DNA from: Xanthomonas sp. DAR 35659
GTDB taxonomy: Bacteria > Pseudomonadota > Gammaproteobacteria > Xanthomonadales > Xanthomonadaceae
Assembly (NCBI RefSeq): GCF_041242975.1
Contig: NZ_CP162488.1
Span: forward strand, 3,524,001 to 3,588,000
Reading direction: 5' to 3'
Length of the DNA: 64,000 nt
Shown: piece by piece, positions 47,201-59,083 of the stretch
Position numbering within the stretch: position 1 is the stretch's first letter
How the letters are laid out: each line of letters starts with the position of its first letter
Position numbers and translations under genes: made by a program
The notes under the pieces: model-generated
What the model saw: the letters and a program-made list of their open reading frames with translations, nothing else
What the model was told of the DNA's origin: nothing
The model's database searches: none

Positions 47201-48679
47201 TCAGGCCAACTGCGCGAAGGCGCGCTGGCACCACGCCATCAGCGGGCTCCAGGCCAGGCCCAGCGCCAGCAGGCCGATCGAATTGACGCCGAGCACCACG
47301 CCGAGCAGGCGGTCGTCGTTGCCCGGCAGCGGTTCGCCGACCGGCTCGTCGAAGTACATCACCTTGATCACGCGCAGGTAGTAGAACGCGCCGATCACCG
47401 CGCACAGCACCGACAGGATCGCCAGGCCGGTCCACCACACAGTGTGATCGGGCACCGCGACCACCGCGCCCAGCACCGCCAGCTTGGCCCAGAAGCCCAG
47501 GAACGGCGGCACGCCGGCCAGCGAGGCCATGATGCACAGCACCAGCAGCGCCATCCACGGGTTGCGCGCGTTCAGGCCCTTGAAGTCGTCGATGCGCTCG
47601 GCCTCGAAACCCCGGCGCGACATCGCGATGATCGCGCCGAACGAGGCGGTGGACATCACCGCATAGCAGATCGCGTAGAACAGCGCCGCCGCATAGCCGC
47701 GCTCGCCGCCGCCGGCCACGCCAAGCAGCAGGAAGCCGATGTGCGAAACCGTGGAGTACGCCAGCATGCGCTTGAGGTTGCTCTGCGCCAACGCCATCAG
47801 GTTGCCGACCAGCAGCGACAGCGCCGCCAGGCCGCCGATCACCCAGTGCCATTGTTCGGCCAGCGGTCCCACGCCCACTTCCAGCAGGCGATAGGCCATG
47901 CCGAACGCGGCCAGCTTGGACGCCGAGCTGATGAACAGCGCGATCGGCGCCGGCGCGCCCTGGTAGACGTCCGGCAACCACATGTGGAACGGCGCGGCGC
48001 CGAGCTTGAAGGCCACGCCGGCGATCATAAAGACCGCGCCGGTCAGCAGCAGGGTGTGCTCCTGGCTGGAACCGATCGCCTCGTGGATGGCGGCCAGGCT
48101 CAACGTGCCGGTGGCGCCGTAGATCAGCGACATGCCGTACAGCAGCAGGCCCGAGGCCAGCGACCCGAGCACGATGTACTTCATCGCCGCCTCGGTGGCC
48201 ATGCCGTTGTCGCGGTTGGAGGCGACCAGCGCGTAGGAACACAGCGCCAGCAGTTCCAGGCCCAGGTAGACCATCAGCAGGCTGCCGGCCGAGACCAGGA
48301 TCATCATGCCGACGGTGGCGAACAGCACCAGCACCGGGATCTCACCCTGGTACAGCTTGCGCTCGCGCAGGTAGCTCCAGCCGTAGATCAGGGTCAGCGC
48401 GCTGAGGCCGACGATCACCGTCTTCATCACGTCGGCGGCGGCGTCGCGCACGAACATGCCATGGAACACCTCGCCCTGCCCGCCCACGCCGGCCAGCAGC
48501 ATCGCGAACACCGCGACCAGGATCGCGACCGAGACGATGTGGGTCCAGACCTTGTTGCGCTCGCTGATGAACAGATCGAGCATCAGCAGGGCGAAGGCGC
48601 CGGCGGTCAGCACCAGCTCGGGGAGCAGGGGCGGCAGGTCGACGGCGGTCAGGGGCAGCAGCGCAGGGGTGGTCATCAT
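47201..48679 (-). CDS. nuoN: NADH-quinone oxidoreductase subunit N
   Basis: Antiporter-like, proton-translocating membrane subunit of complex I, about 492 aa with around 14 helices. YLGLELLALCSYALVASNRD contains the conserved membrane Glu. FKLGAAPFHMWLPDVYQGAP has the Lys and the helix-7 motif shared by NuoL, M and N. The start is ambiguous among TTG 48682, ATG 48679 and ATG 48676; AGAGAG upstream fits 48679. Last gene of the nuo operon, followed by a strong terminator. Confidence 0.97.
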   Translation of the reverse strand: MMTTPALLPLTAVDLPPLLPELVLTAGAFALLMLDLFISERNKVWTHIVSVAILVAVFAMLLAGVGGQGEVFHGMFVRDAAADVMKTVIVGLSALTLIYGWSYLRERKLYQGEIPVLVLFATVGMMILVSAGSLLMVYLGLELLALCSYALVASNRDNGMATEAAMKYIVLGSLASGLLLYGMSLIYGATGTLSLAAIHEAIGSSQEHTLLLTGAVFMIAGVAFKLGAAPFHMWLPDVYQGAPAPIALFISSASKLAAFGMAYRLLEVGVGPLAEQWHWVIGGLAALSLLVGNLMALAQSNLKRMLAYSTVSHIGFLLLGVAGGGERGYAAALFYAICYAVMSTASFGAIIAMSRRGFEAERIDDFKGLNARNPWMALLVLCIMASLAGVPPFLGFWAKLAVLGAVVAVPDHTVWWTGLAILSVLCAVIGAFYYLRVIKVMYFDEPVGEPLPGNDDRLLGVVLGVNSIGLLALGLAWSPLMAWCQRAFAQLA

Positions 48680-48713
48680 CAACTCTCTGGAATCATTTCG
48701 CTCGACGGCCCGA

Positions 48714-50216
48714 TTACAGCTTGCTGGTGGCGATCTGCGCCGCCAGCTTTGCGATCGAGGGCTCCATCAGGTCGGTCAGCGGCTTCGGATACAGGCCCAG
48801 GGCCAGCACGCCCAGCGCGAACACGCCCAGCACCAGCGCCTCGCGGCCGTTGATGTCCTTCAGTTCGGCCACGTGCGCGTTGGCCACTTCGCCGAAGAAC
48901 ACGCGCTTGTACAGCCACAGCGTGTAGGCGGCGCCGATCACCAGCGTGGTGGCGGCGGCGAAGGCCTGCAGCGGGTGCGACTGGAAGCTGGACAGGATGA
49001 CCATGAACTCGCCGACGAAGCCGCTGGTGCCCGGCAGGCCGGCATTGGCCATGAAGAACAGCATCGCGAACGCGGCGAACCACGGCATCACGTTGGCCAC
49101 GCCGCCGTAGTCGGCGATGCGGCGGGTGTGCATGCGGTCGTACAGCACGCCGACGCAGGAGAACATCGCGCCGGACACGAAGCCGTGCGAGATCATCTGC
49201 ACCATCGCGCCCTGCAGCGCCAACTGCGCGGCGTCGCCGCTGCCGGACGCCACCAGGGCGAAGGCGACGAAGGCGCCGAGGGTGACGAAGCCCATGTGCG
49301 CGATCGACGAATACGCGATCAGCTTCTTCATGTCCTCCTGCACCAGCGCGACCAGGCCGACGTAGATCACCGCGATCAGCGATAGCGCGATCACCAGCCA
49401 GGCCCAGTGGTTGCTGGCATCGGGCAGCATCGGCAGGTTGAAGCGCAGGAAGCCGTAGCCGCCGATCTTCAGCGCGATCGCGGCCAGGATCACCGAACCG
49501 GCGGTCGGCGCTTCCACGTGCGCGTCCGGCAGCCAGGTGTGCACCGGGAACATCGGCACCTTGACCGCGAAGGCGATCAGGAAGGCGAAGAACAGCCAGG
49601 TCTGCTCCTTGGAGGTCAGCGACAGCTGGTACAGGTCGGCGAGCTGGAAGCTGCCGCCCTTCAGGTACAGGTAGATCAACCCGACCAGCATCAGCACCGA
49701 GCCGAGGAAGGTGTACAGGAAGAACTTGACCGCGGCGTAGATGCGGCGCGGGCCGCCCCAGATGCCGATGATCAGGAACATCGGGATCAGCATCGCCTCG
49801 AAGAACACGTAGAACAGCATCGCGTCGGTGGCGGCGAAAATGCCGACGGTGACGCCTTCCAGGATCAGGAACGCGGCCACGTACTGGTTGACCCGCTTGT
49901 CGATCGAGGCCCAGGCGCCGATCAGCGCCAGCACCGTGACCAGCGTGGTCAGCACGATCAACGCCACCGCGATGCCGTCGGCGCCGAGGTTGTAGCCGAT
50001 GTCGTAGGCCGGGATCCACGCGTGGGTCTCGACGAACTGCAGCGCGTCGCTGGCGTAGTCGAAGCCGGTGAGCAGCGGGATGCTCAGCGCGAAGGTCAGC
50101 AGCGCGACCAGCAGCGACGCCCAGCGCGCGGTGGTGGCGTCGCGCAAGGCGAGGATCAGCGCGCCGCCGACGATCGGCAGCCAGATCAGGATGGAGAGTA
50201 GAGGCCAGTTCGACAC
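48714..50216 (-). CDS. nuoM: NADH-quinone oxidoreductase subunit M
   Basis: Antiporter-like proton-pumping subunit, 500 aa. FYVFFEAMLIPMFLIIGIWG carries the conserved Glu of helix 5. FLIAFAVKVPMFPVHTWLPD carries the key Lys and the HTWLPDAH motif, and LIAYSSIAHMGFVTLG the second Lys. The start is GTG 50216 (MSNWPLLSILI). It lies 20 bp after nuoL and 34 bp before nuoN. Confidence 0.97.
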   Translation of the reverse strand: MSNWPLLSILIWLPIVGGALILALRDATTARWASLLVALLTFALSIPLLTGFDYASDALQFVETHAWIPAYDIGYNLGADGIAVALIVLTTLVTVLALIGAWASIDKRVNQYVAAFLILEGVTVGIFAATDAMLFYVFFEAMLIPMFLIIGIWGGPRRIYAAVKFFLYTFLGSVLMLVGLIYLYLKGGSFQLADLYQLSLTSKEQTWLFFAFLIAFAVKVPMFPVHTWLPDAHVEAPTAGSVILAAIALKIGGYGFLRFNLPMLPDASNHWAWLVIALSLIAVIYVGLVALVQEDMKKLIAYSSIAHMGFVTLGAFVAFALVASGSGDAAQLALQGAMVQMISHGFVSGAMFSCVGVLYDRMHTRRIADYGGVANVMPWFAAFAMLFFMANAGLPGTSGFVGEFMVILSSFQSHPLQAFAAATTLVIGAAYTLWLYKRVFFGEVANAHVAELKDINGREALVLGVFALGVLALGLYPKPLTDLMEPSIAKLAAQIATSKL

Positions 50217-50236
50217 GTGTTCTTATTCCGTACAGG

Positions 50237-52411
50237 TCAACGCCAGAAATGCATCAGCACGCCCAGCAGGGCAATGAGACCGATGATCATCGCGAAGGCG
50301 TAGTGATAGAGGAAACCGGATTGCGTGCGACGCAGCAGGTTGGCTGCCAGGTCGATCACGCGCGCGGTGCCGTTGACCATGACGCCGTCCACGACATGCG
50401 TATCCACCGCGCGCGACGCCTTGCCGAGGCGGACGCCGCCGCCGGCGAAGCCGTCGATCCAGAGCTTGTCGAAACCGTACTTGTTCTCCAGCACCCACAC
50501 CGGTCCGGCGAAGGTCTTGCGCGCCTTCGCCGCCAGTTCGGGCTTCCACAGGTACAGGATCCAGGCCAGGGCGAAACCGGCCAGGGTCAGGAAGAACGGC
50601 GGCTGGGTCAGGCCGTGCAGCGCGAACGCGACAGGACCGTGGAACTCCTCGGCCAGCGCGCCGACGGTGTCGCGCGCCGGGTCGTAGAAGTCGACGATGC
50701 CGCTGAAGAAGCTCAGCGCCTGGCCCTTCACCGCCACCGCGGCGTTGTGCCCCATCCAGTCGGTGCCGAACAGCATCGGGCCGATGGTGAAGAAGCCGAT
50801 CGCGATCGACGGGATCGCCAGCAGGATCAGCGGCACCGTCACCACCCACGGCGACTCGTGGGGCTCATGTGCGCCATGGTGGCCGTGGCCATGATCGTCG
50901 TGCGCGTGATCGTCATGCGCATGCCCGTCGTGCGCGCTGTCGTGGTGCGCGTCGTGGTGCGCATGCGCATCGCGGAAGCGCTCCTGCCCGTGGAAGGTCA
51001 GGAACAGCAGGCGGAAGCTGTAGAAGCTGGTGACCAGCACGCCGCCGAGCACCGCCCAGTAACCGTAGGTCGCGATCCAGCTGTGCGAGGTGTGCGCATG
51101 GTGCGCAGCGGCCTCGATGATCGTGTCCTTGGAGTAGAAGCCGGCGAAGAACGGGGTGCCGACCAGCGCCAGGGTGCCGATCACGCTGGTCCAGTAGGTG
51201 ACCGGCATGTACTTGCGCAGGCCACCCATCTTGCGCATGTCCTGCTCGTGGTGCATGCCGATGATCACCGAGCCGGCGGCCAGGAACAGCAGCGCCTTGA
51301 AGAAGGCGTGGGTCATCAGGTGGAACACCGCCGCCGAGTAGGCCGACACGCCCAGCGCCACGGTCATGTAACCCAGCTGCGACAGCGTCGAGTAGGCGAC
51401 CACGCGCTTGATGTCGTTCTGCACGATGCCGATCAGGCCGGTGAAGAACGCGGTGGTGGCGCCGATGAACAGCACGAAGTTCAGCGCGGTCTCGGACAGC
51501 TCGAACAGCGGCGACATGCGCGCCACCATGAAGATGCCGGCGGTGACCATGGTCGCGGCATGGATCAGCGCCGAGATCGGAGTCGGACCTTCCATCGAGT
51601 CGGGCAGCCACACATGCAGCGGCACCTGCGCCGACTTGCCCATGGCGCCGATGAACAGGCAAATGCAGACCATCGTCGGGACCGACCACACCACCGGGTC
51701 GATGACGTGGATCGCGTGCTCGGTGAAGGGAATGGTGATCGAGCCGGTCCACACGGTGATGGTGCCGCCGACCATGGCGGTGGCGTTGGCGAACACCATC
51801 GAGTAGTCGAGGCTGCCGAACACGTACAGCACCAGGGCGATACCGAGCAGGAAGCCGAAGTCGCCGACGCGGTTGACCAGGAACGCCTTCATGTTGGCGA
51901 ACACCGCGGTCGGGCGCTTGAACCAGAAGCCGATCAGCAGGTACGACACCAGGCCCACCGCTTCCCAGCCGAAGAACAGCTGCAGGAAGTTGTTGCTCAT
52001 CACCAGGCTCAGCATCGAGAAGGTGAACAGCGAGATGTAGCTGAAGAAGCGCTGGTAGCCCGGGTCGTCGGCCATGTAGCCGATGGTGTAGATGTGCACC
52101 AGCAGCGACACGAAGGTCACCACCACCATCATCATCGCGGTCAGGCGGTCGACCATGAAGCCGACGTGGGCCGAGTAGTTGCCGACGTCGAAGAAGGTGT
52201 AGACGTTCTGGTTGAACGGCGCCGCGCCCTGCCCGACCAGCTGGTACAGGGTCCAGCACGACAGCGCGCAGCTGACCGCGACGCCGAGGATGGTGACCAG
52301 CTGCGCACCCTTGCGGCCGACCTGCCGGCCGAACAGGCCGGCGACGATGCTGCCGACCAGCGGCGCAAGCACCACCGCGATCAGCAGACTCTGGGAGAGC
52401 GTAATTTCCAT
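50237..52411 (-). CDS. nuoL: NADH-quinone oxidoreductase subunit L, with His-rich insertion
   Basis: Distal proton-pumping subunit of complex I, 724 aa. FFGWEAVGLVSYLLIGFWFK, GKSAQVPLHVWLPDSMEGPT and VVAYSTLSQLGYMTVALGVS are the conserved antiporter motifs with Glu, Lys and His. The C-terminal lateral helix and last membrane helix are present. Between helices, residues about 480-520 form a His/Asp-rich loop (16 His in about 40 residues) that is not part of the core fold. ATG 52411 is followed at once by hydrophobic sequence. It ends 20 bp before nuoM and starts 7 bp after nuoK. Confidence 0.97.
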   Translation of the reverse strand: MEITLSQSLLIAVVLAPLVGSIVAGLFGRQVGRKGAQLVTILGVAVSCALSCWTLYQLVGQGAAPFNQNVYTFFDVGNYSAHVGFMVDRLTAMMMVVVTFVSLLVHIYTIGYMADDPGYQRFFSYISLFTFSMLSLVMSNNFLQLFFGWEAVGLVSYLLIGFWFKRPTAVFANMKAFLVNRVGDFGFLLGIALVLYVFGSLDYSMVFANATAMVGGTITVWTGSITIPFTEHAIHVIDPVVWSVPTMVCICLFIGAMGKSAQVPLHVWLPDSMEGPTPISALIHAATMVTAGIFMVARMSPLFELSETALNFVLFIGATTAFFTGLIGIVQNDIKRVVAYSTLSQLGYMTVALGVSAYSAAVFHLMTHAFFKALLFLAAGSVIIGMHHEQDMRKMGGLRKYMPVTYWTSVIGTLALVGTPFFAGFYSKDTIIEAAAHHAHTSHSWIATYGYWAVLGGVLVTSFYSFRLLFLTFHGQERFRDAHAHHDAHHDSAHDGHAHDDHAHDDHGHGHHGAHEPHESPWVVTVPLILLAIPSIAIGFFTIGPMLFGTDWMGHNAAVAVKGQALSFFSGIVDFYDPARDTVGALAEEFHGPVAFALHGLTQPPFFLTLAGFALAWILYLWKPELAAKARKTFAGPVWVLENKYGFDKLWIDGFAGGGVRLGKASRAVDTHVVDGVMVNGTARVIDLAANLLRRTQSGFLYHYAFAMIIGLIALLGVLMHFWR

Positions 52412-52418
52412 CTGCAGG

Positions 52419-52724
52419 TCAGCCCTTCAGCGAATCGACTTCGGCCACGTTGATCGTGTGGCGGGTACGGAACAGCGTCACCAGGATCGCGAGGCCGATG
52501 GCGGCCTCGGCCGCGGCCACGGTCAGGATGAAGAACACGAACAGCTGCCCGGCGGCATCGCCGAGCTCGCGCGAGAAGGCGACGAAGTTGATGTTGACCG
52601 ACAGCAGCATCAGCTCGATCGACATCAGCAGCACGATGACGTTTTTGCGGTTCAGGAAGATGCCGGCCATGCTGATGCAGAACAGCACCGCGCCGAGCGC
52701 CAGCAGGTGACCTAAGGTGATCAT
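52419..52724 (-). CDS. nuoK: NADH-quinone oxidoreductase subunit K
   Basis: Three-helix membrane subunit of 101 aa in the proton path between NuoH/J and Nuo[41 protein letters not shown] (first conserved Glu) and [20 protein letters not shown] (second conserved Glu) match the family. Its ATG overlaps the nuoJ stop by four bases. Confidence 0.97.
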   Translation of the reverse strand: MITLGHLLALGAVLFCISMAGIFLNRKNVIVLLMSIELMLLSVNINFVAFSRELGDAAGQLFVFFILTVAAAEAAIGLAILVTLFRTRHTINVAEVDSLKG

Positions 52725-53371
52725 GGCTGGCCCTCCTGCGGTGCCGCGGCCGGGGTGTGGAGCGTGGGCGCCTCGGCGTCCATCTTGACCATGCGCAGGC
52801 GGTCGCCGGCCTTGACCCGCGACTGGTCGCCCGGGTTCTGGGTCTTGATGCCGGTGCGCTTGCGCAGGGTCAGCATCACCGCCGCCACCACCGCCACGGT
52901 CAGGATGATCGCGGCGAACTCGAACGGCAGCAGGAACTTGGTGAACAGGGTCTTGGCCAGCCAGGTGATGTTGGAGGTGTCTGCGGCCTGCGCGGCGGCG
53001 TTGTCGACCGGGAACGGCGCGGCGGTGCGCGCCTTGACCCCGATCAGGGTGACCATCTGCACCAGCATCGCCACCGCCACCACCAGGCCGACCGGCAGGT
53101 AGCGCACCCAGCCTTCGCGCATGCGGCTGGTGTCGATGTCCAGCATCATCACCACGAACAGGAACAGCACCATCACCGCGCCGACGTAGACCAGCACCAG
53201 GGTCACGCCGAGGAACTCGGCGCCCACCAGCAGCCACACGCAGGCGATGGAGAAGAAGGTCAGGATCAGGCACAGCACCGCATACACGGGGTTGCGCACG
53301 CTGATCACCGCGCCGGCGGCGACCGCGGCGGTGGTGGCGAAGATCCAGAAAGCGATATTTACCCAATCCAT
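52721..53371 (-). CDS. nuoJ: NADH-quinone oxidoreductase subunit J
   Basis: Five-helix membrane subunit of 216 aa. [40 protein letters not shown] and [16 protein letters not shown] are the conserved helices, including the pi-bulge region of helix 3. The C-terminus extends past the last helix with a hydrophilic tail. It overlaps nuoK by four bases and lies 9 bp after nuoI. Confidence 0.96.
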   Translation of the reverse strand: MDWVNIAFWIFATTAAVAAGAVISVRNPVYAVLCLILTFFSIACVWLLVGAEFLGVTLVLVYVGAVMVLFLFVVMMLDIDTSRMREGWVRYLPVGLVVAVAMLVQMVTLIGVKARTAAPFPVDNAAAQAADTSNITWLAKTLFTKFLLPFEFAAIILTVAVVAAVMLTLRKRTGIKTQNPGDQSRVKAGDRLRMVKMDAEAPTLHTPAAAPQEGQP

Positions 53372-53380
53372 TGCAGGACC

Positions 53381-53869
53381 TCAGCGGAAGGCGGCGTCGG
53401 CGGCGCGGCGCTCGGCGATCTCGGCTTCGAGCCGGTCGCCGATCGCCAGCAGCTGCGGCTTGGTGACGATGTTCTCGCCGCGGTTCTCGAAGTGGTACTC
53501 GAGCACGTGGGTCTCCACGATCGAATCGACCGGGCAGCTCTCCTCGCAGAAACCGCAGTAGATGCACTTGAACAGGTCGATGTCGTAGCGCGTGGTGCGG
53601 CGGGTGCCGTCCTCGCGCTTGGTCGAATCGATGGTGATCGCCAGCGCCGGGCACACCGCCTCGCACAGCTTGCAGGCGATGCAGCGTTCCTCGCCGTTGG
53701 GGTAGCGGCGCAGCGCGTGCAGGCCGCGGAAGCGCGGCGACTGCGGGAACTTCTCCATCGGGTACAGCACGGTGTACTTGGGACGGAACGTGTACTTCAA
53801 GGTCAGCCACAGGCCGCCGAGCAGCTCGAGCAGCAGCAGGCTCTTGAAGTAATGGGTGATTTTATTCAT
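53381..53869 (-). CDS. nuoI: NADH-quinone oxidoreductase subunit I
   Basis: Ferredoxin-like peripheral subunit of 162 aa carrying clusters N6a and N6b. Two CxxCxxCxxxCP motifs are visible: [12 protein letters not shown] and [12 protein letters not shown]. The N-terminal amphipathic helix ([20 protein letters not shown]) docks to the membrane arm. Three bases separate it from nuoH. Confidence 0.97.
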   Translation of the reverse strand: MNKITHYFKSLLLLELLGGLWLTLKYTFRPKYTVLYPMEKFPQSPRFRGLHALRRYPNGEERCIACKLCEAVCPALAITIDSTKREDGTRRTTRYDIDLFKCIYCGFCEESCPVDSIVETHVLEYHFENRGENIVTKPQLLAIGDRLEAEIAERRAADAAFR

Positions 53870-53872
53870 CGC

Positions 53873-54964
53873 TTACACGCCCTTCTGGATCACGCCGTAG
53901 AACACCATCAATGCCGTCACCGCGATCCACACGATCGTCAGCGGGATGAACACCTTCCAGCCCAGGCGCATGATCTGGTCGTAGCGGTAGCGCGGGAAGC
54001 TGGCACGGAACCAGATGTACGCGCTGGCGAAGAACAGCACCTTCATCAGCAGCCACGGCCAGCCGCCGGTCCAGATCCAATTGACCCACGGCGAGACGTC
54101 CGCGGTGACCCAGCCCTGAATCGGGCTCAGCCAGCCGCCCAGGAAGAAGATCGAGACCAGGAAGCTGACCAGGATCATGTTGGCGTATTCGGCCAGGAAG
54201 AACAGCGCGAACGCACCGCCCGAATACTCGACCATGTGGCCGGCGACGATCTCCGACTCGCCTTCGACCACGTCGAACGGCGCGCGGTTGGTCTCGGCCA
54301 CGCCGGACACCCAGTACACGATGAACAGCGGGAACAGCGGGATCAGGAACCAGTCGAGGAAGCCGGAGCTGCCGGCCTGCGCCTGCACGATCGCGCTCAG
54401 GTTCAGGCTGCCGGCGGCGATCATCACGCCGACCAGGGCGAAGCCCATCGCGATCTCGTAGCTGACCACCTGCGCCGCCGAGCGCATCGCGCCGAGGAAG
54501 GCGTACTTGGAGTTGGACGCCCAGCCGGCCAGGATGATGCCGTACACGCCCAGCGAGGTCATCGCCAGCAGGTACAGCAGGCCGGCGTTGGCGTTGGACA
54601 ACACCAGCTTGGCGTCGAACGGCACCACCGCCCAGGCGGCGAAGGCCGGCGCCAGGGTGATCAGCGGCGCGATCACGAACATCGCCTTGTGCGAGCTGCT
54701 GGGCTGGATGATTTCCTTGAACAGCAGCTTGAACACGTCGGCGAAGGCCTGGAAGATGCCCATGCCCACGTACATCGGCCCGTGGCGCACGTGCATCCAG
54801 CCGATCAGCTTGCGCTCCCAGACCACGTAGAACGCCACCGAGATGATCACCGGCATGGCGATCAGCAGGATCTTCAGCACGATCCACAGGACCACGCCGA
54901 AGGCGCCCAGGCCGAGGAACCACTGGTGCAGCGGGTCGACCACGTTCAACAGCATCTCGTTCAT
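53873..54964 (-). CDS. nuoH: NADH-quinone oxidoreductase subunit H
   Basis: Membrane subunit that forms the quinone-binding cavity with NuoB and NuoD; 363 aa, about eight helices. [33 protein letters not shown] [35 protein letters not shown] (acidic quinone loop) and [20 protein letters not shown] are conserved. Its ATG overlaps the nuoG stop by four bases. Confidence 0.97.
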   Translation of the reverse strand: MNEMLLNVVDPLHQWFLGLGAFGVVLWIVLKILLIAMPVIISVAFYVVWERKLIGWMHVRHGPMYVGMGIFQAFADVFKLLFKEIIQPSSSHKAMFVIAPLITLAPAFAAWAVVPFDAKLVLSNANAGLLYLLAMTSLGVYGIILAGWASNSKYAFLGAMRSAAQVVSYEIAMGFALVGVMIAAGSLNLSAIVQAQAGSSGFLDWFLIPLFPLFIVYWVSGVAETNRAPFDVVEGESEIVAGHMVEYSGGAFALFFLAEYANMILVSFLVSIFFLGGWLSPIQGWVTADVSPWVNWIWTGGWPWLLMKVLFFASAYIWFRASFPRYRYDQIMRLGWKVFIPLTIVWIAVTALMVFYGVIQKGV

Positions 54965-57206
54965 GCAGCCACCACCGTCACCCGACCGGCGCCCAGCGGC
55001 GCGGTCGCGCCGTGGCCCGTTTCGATCCAGGCCGCGCCCGGCGCGACCCGCTTGTCCGTCGCCAGCGGCAACGTGGCGCTACCCGCCGCGGTGCCGACCT
55101 TGACCATCTGCCCGTCGCGCAGGCCCAGCCGCTCGGCCTCGTCCGGATGCACCGCCACGCCCGGCGCGCGGTTCAGCGGATGCTGCTGCAGCGCCTGCGC
55201 GCGGCGTACCACCGCATCGGTGCGGTAGATCGCCGGGCTGGCGGCCAGTTCCAGGCCCTCGTCCTGGCGTGCCGGCTGCGCCGAACTCGCCGCGGCCACC
55301 TCGCGCGGCTGCAGGCCGTCGCGCAGTCCGGCCAGGTCGATGAACTCGAAGCCGGGCAGGCCCAGCTCGCCGCCGAGCGCGCGCAGCACGCGCCAGCCCT
55401 CGCGGGCCTCGCCCGGCAGCTTGCCGCCGGCGCGGGTGCGCTGGTCGCTGCCGTTGAGGTTGGTCAGGGTCGCCTCGATTTCCGGCAGCGCGCCGATCGG
55501 CAGGATCACGTCGGCCACGTCGCGGGTGGAGGCGCAGGCGAAGTGGCTGAACGCCACCACCTTGGCCCCGGCGAGCGCGCTGCGCGCAGCCGCGGCGTCG
55601 GCGAAGTCCAGACCCGGCTCCAGGCCGTACAGCACGTACGCGCTGCGCGGTTCGGCCAGCATCGCCGCGGCGTTGCGGCCGCGCGGCAGCACGCCGTAGC
55701 GGGCCAGGCCGAGGGCGTTGGCGCCCTGCGGGATCCGGCACAGCGCCGCGCCGGTGGCAGCGGCGAAGTCGCGCGCGGCCGCGCGCAGTGCGGCGGCCTG
55801 CGGATGGTTCTCGACCAGCGCGCCGACGATCAGCACCGCACGGCCGGCGCCCTGCACCGCGTCGCGCAGCGCAGCGTCGGCCAGGGCCTCGGCGAACTTC
55901 GACGGCGCCACGATCTGACGGCCGGCCTGGTCGAAGGCCACGTCGAAATCGACCGGGTTGATCGAATACACCTTGGTCTGGCGCTGCATCCGCGCCTTGC
56001 GGATGCGCGCATGCAGCAGCGGCAGCTCGTGGCGCAGGTTGCTGCCCAGGATCACCACCACGTCGGCCTGCTCGATCTCCGCCAGCGGCAGCGCGAACGG
56101 CTCGGCCAGCGCGGCGTCGGAGAAATCGCGGTTGTACACGCGGTGGTCGAGGTTGCCGCTGTCCAGGCCGTCGGCCAGGCGCGCCAGCAGCGCGCCCTCC
56201 TCGTTGGAGGTGGACGGATGCGCGAGCACGCCCAGCGCGTCGCCACGGTTGGCCTTGAGGATCTCGCTCGCGGCGGACAGCCCTTCGGCCCACGACACCT
56301 CGCGCCACTGCCCGTCGACCTTGCGCATCGGCCGCAGGGCGCGGTCCTCGGCGTACAGGCCCTGGTGCGAGTAGCGGTCGCGATCGGACAGCCAGCACTC
56401 GTTGACCGCTTCGTTGTCGCGCGGCACGGTGCGCAGCACTTCGCCGCGGCGCACGTGCAGGAACAGGTTGGAGCCCATCGCATCGTGGTAGCCCAGCGAC
56501 TCGCGCGCCACCAGTTCCCAGGGCCGCGCACGGAACTGGAACACCTTGTTGGTCAGCGCTCCCACCGGGCACACGTCGACCACGTTGCCGGACAGCTCGG
56601 TGGTCAGCGGCTTGCCGTCGTAGGTGCCGATCTGCAGGTTCTCGCCGCGGTACATGCCGCCCAGCTCGTAGGTGCCGGCGATGTCCGCGGTGAAGCGAAC
56701 GCAGCGGGTGCACTGGATGCAGCGGGTCATCTCGGTGGCGACCAGCGGCCCGATGTCCTCGTCCGGCACCACGCGCTTGCGCTCGTTGAAGCGGCTGACC
56801 GAGCGGCCATAGCCCAGCGAGACGTCCTGCAGCTCGCACTCGCCGCCCTGATCGCAGATCGGGCAGTCCAGCGGATGGTTGATCAGCAGGAACTCCATGA
56901 CGCTGCGCTGGTACTTCAGCGCCTTGTCGCTGCGGGTCTGCACCTTCATGCCGTCCATGACCGGCGTGGCGCAGGCCGGCGACGGCTTGGGCGACTTCTC
57001 GACGTCGACCAGGCACATGCGGCAGTTGGCGGCGATCGGCAGCTTCTCGTGGTAGCAGAAGCGCGGGATCGGGATGCCGGCCTTGTCGGCCGCCTGGATG
57101 ATCATCGAGCCCTTCGGCACGACCAGCGACTGGCCGTCGATCTCGACGGTCACATGGCCTTCCGGCACGACCGCGGGGGTCGCGCCGGGATTGTTGGGTT
57201 GCGCGC

Positions 57207-57210
<4 letters not shown>
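54961..57210 (-). CDS. nuoG: NADH-quinone oxidoreductase subunit G
   Basis: Large iron-sulfur subunit of the NADH module, 749 aa. The N-terminal 2Fe-2S domain has [27 protein letters not shown] and [20 protein letters not shown] bind further clusters. The remainder is a molybdopterin-oxidoreductase-like domain that lacks cofactor function in complex I. The C-terminal part is Ala-rich and poorly conserved. It overlaps nuoF upstream and nuoH downstream by four bases each. Confidence 0.97.
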
Positions 57211-58550
<1,340 letters not shown>

Positions 58551-58555
58551 TGCCG

Positions 58556-59083
58556 TTACTCCAACCCGTCCAGCAATTCGTCGACCTTGTCCTTGGTCAG
58601 ATGCTCATGGTAGTGGCCGTTGATGACCATCATCGGCGCGCCTGCGCAACCGGCCAGGCATTCTTCCTCGCGCTTGAGGTAGACGCGGCCGTCGGCGGTG
58701 GACTGGCCCAGCTTGCAGCCGAGCTTCTTCTCGGCGTGCGCGACCAGGTCCTCGGCGCCGTTGAGCCAGCAGCTGATGTTGGTGCAGAACGCGACGTTGT
58801 TGCGGCCGACCTTCTCGGTCTCGAACATCGAGTAGAAGCTGGCGACCTCGTAGGCCCACACCGGCGGCAGTTCCAGGTACTTGGCCACGCCGGCGATCAA
58901 CTCGTCGGTCAGCCAGCCCTGGTTCTGTTCCTGCGCCGCGTGCAGGCCCTGCAGCACCGCCGAGCGCTTGCGGTCCGGCGGGAACTTGGCCAGCCAGTGA
59001 TCGATGTGCGCGCGCGTCTTGTCGCTCAGCACCACCATCGGATCGACGTCGCGCGCCGCTTCGAAATTACCTGTCGCCTTCAT
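58556..59083 (-). CDS. nuoE: NADH-quinone oxidoreductase subunit E
   Basis: Thioredoxin-like 2Fe-2S subunit (cluster N1a), 175 aa. Cluster ligands are the Cys pair in [13 protein letters not shown] and the pair in [36 protein letters not shown] is the conserved helix. It overlaps nuoD by four bases (ATGA). Confidence 0.97.
   Translation of the reverse strand: MKATGNFEAARDVDPMVVLSDKTRAHIDHWLAKFPPDRKRSAVLQGLHAAQEQNQGWLTDELIAGVAKYLELPPVWAYEVASFYSMFETEKVGRNNVAFCTNISCWLNGAEDLVAHAEKKLGCKLGQSTADGRVYLKREEECLAGCAGAPMMVINGHYHEHLTKDKVDELLDGLE

Noticed and set aside
50249..52453. 734-codon plus-strand frame over nuoL, and an 823-codon one over nuoJ-nuoH
   Set aside because: Antisense shadows composed of His/Arg/Gln/Asp; the minus-strand proteins are unambiguous complex I subunits.
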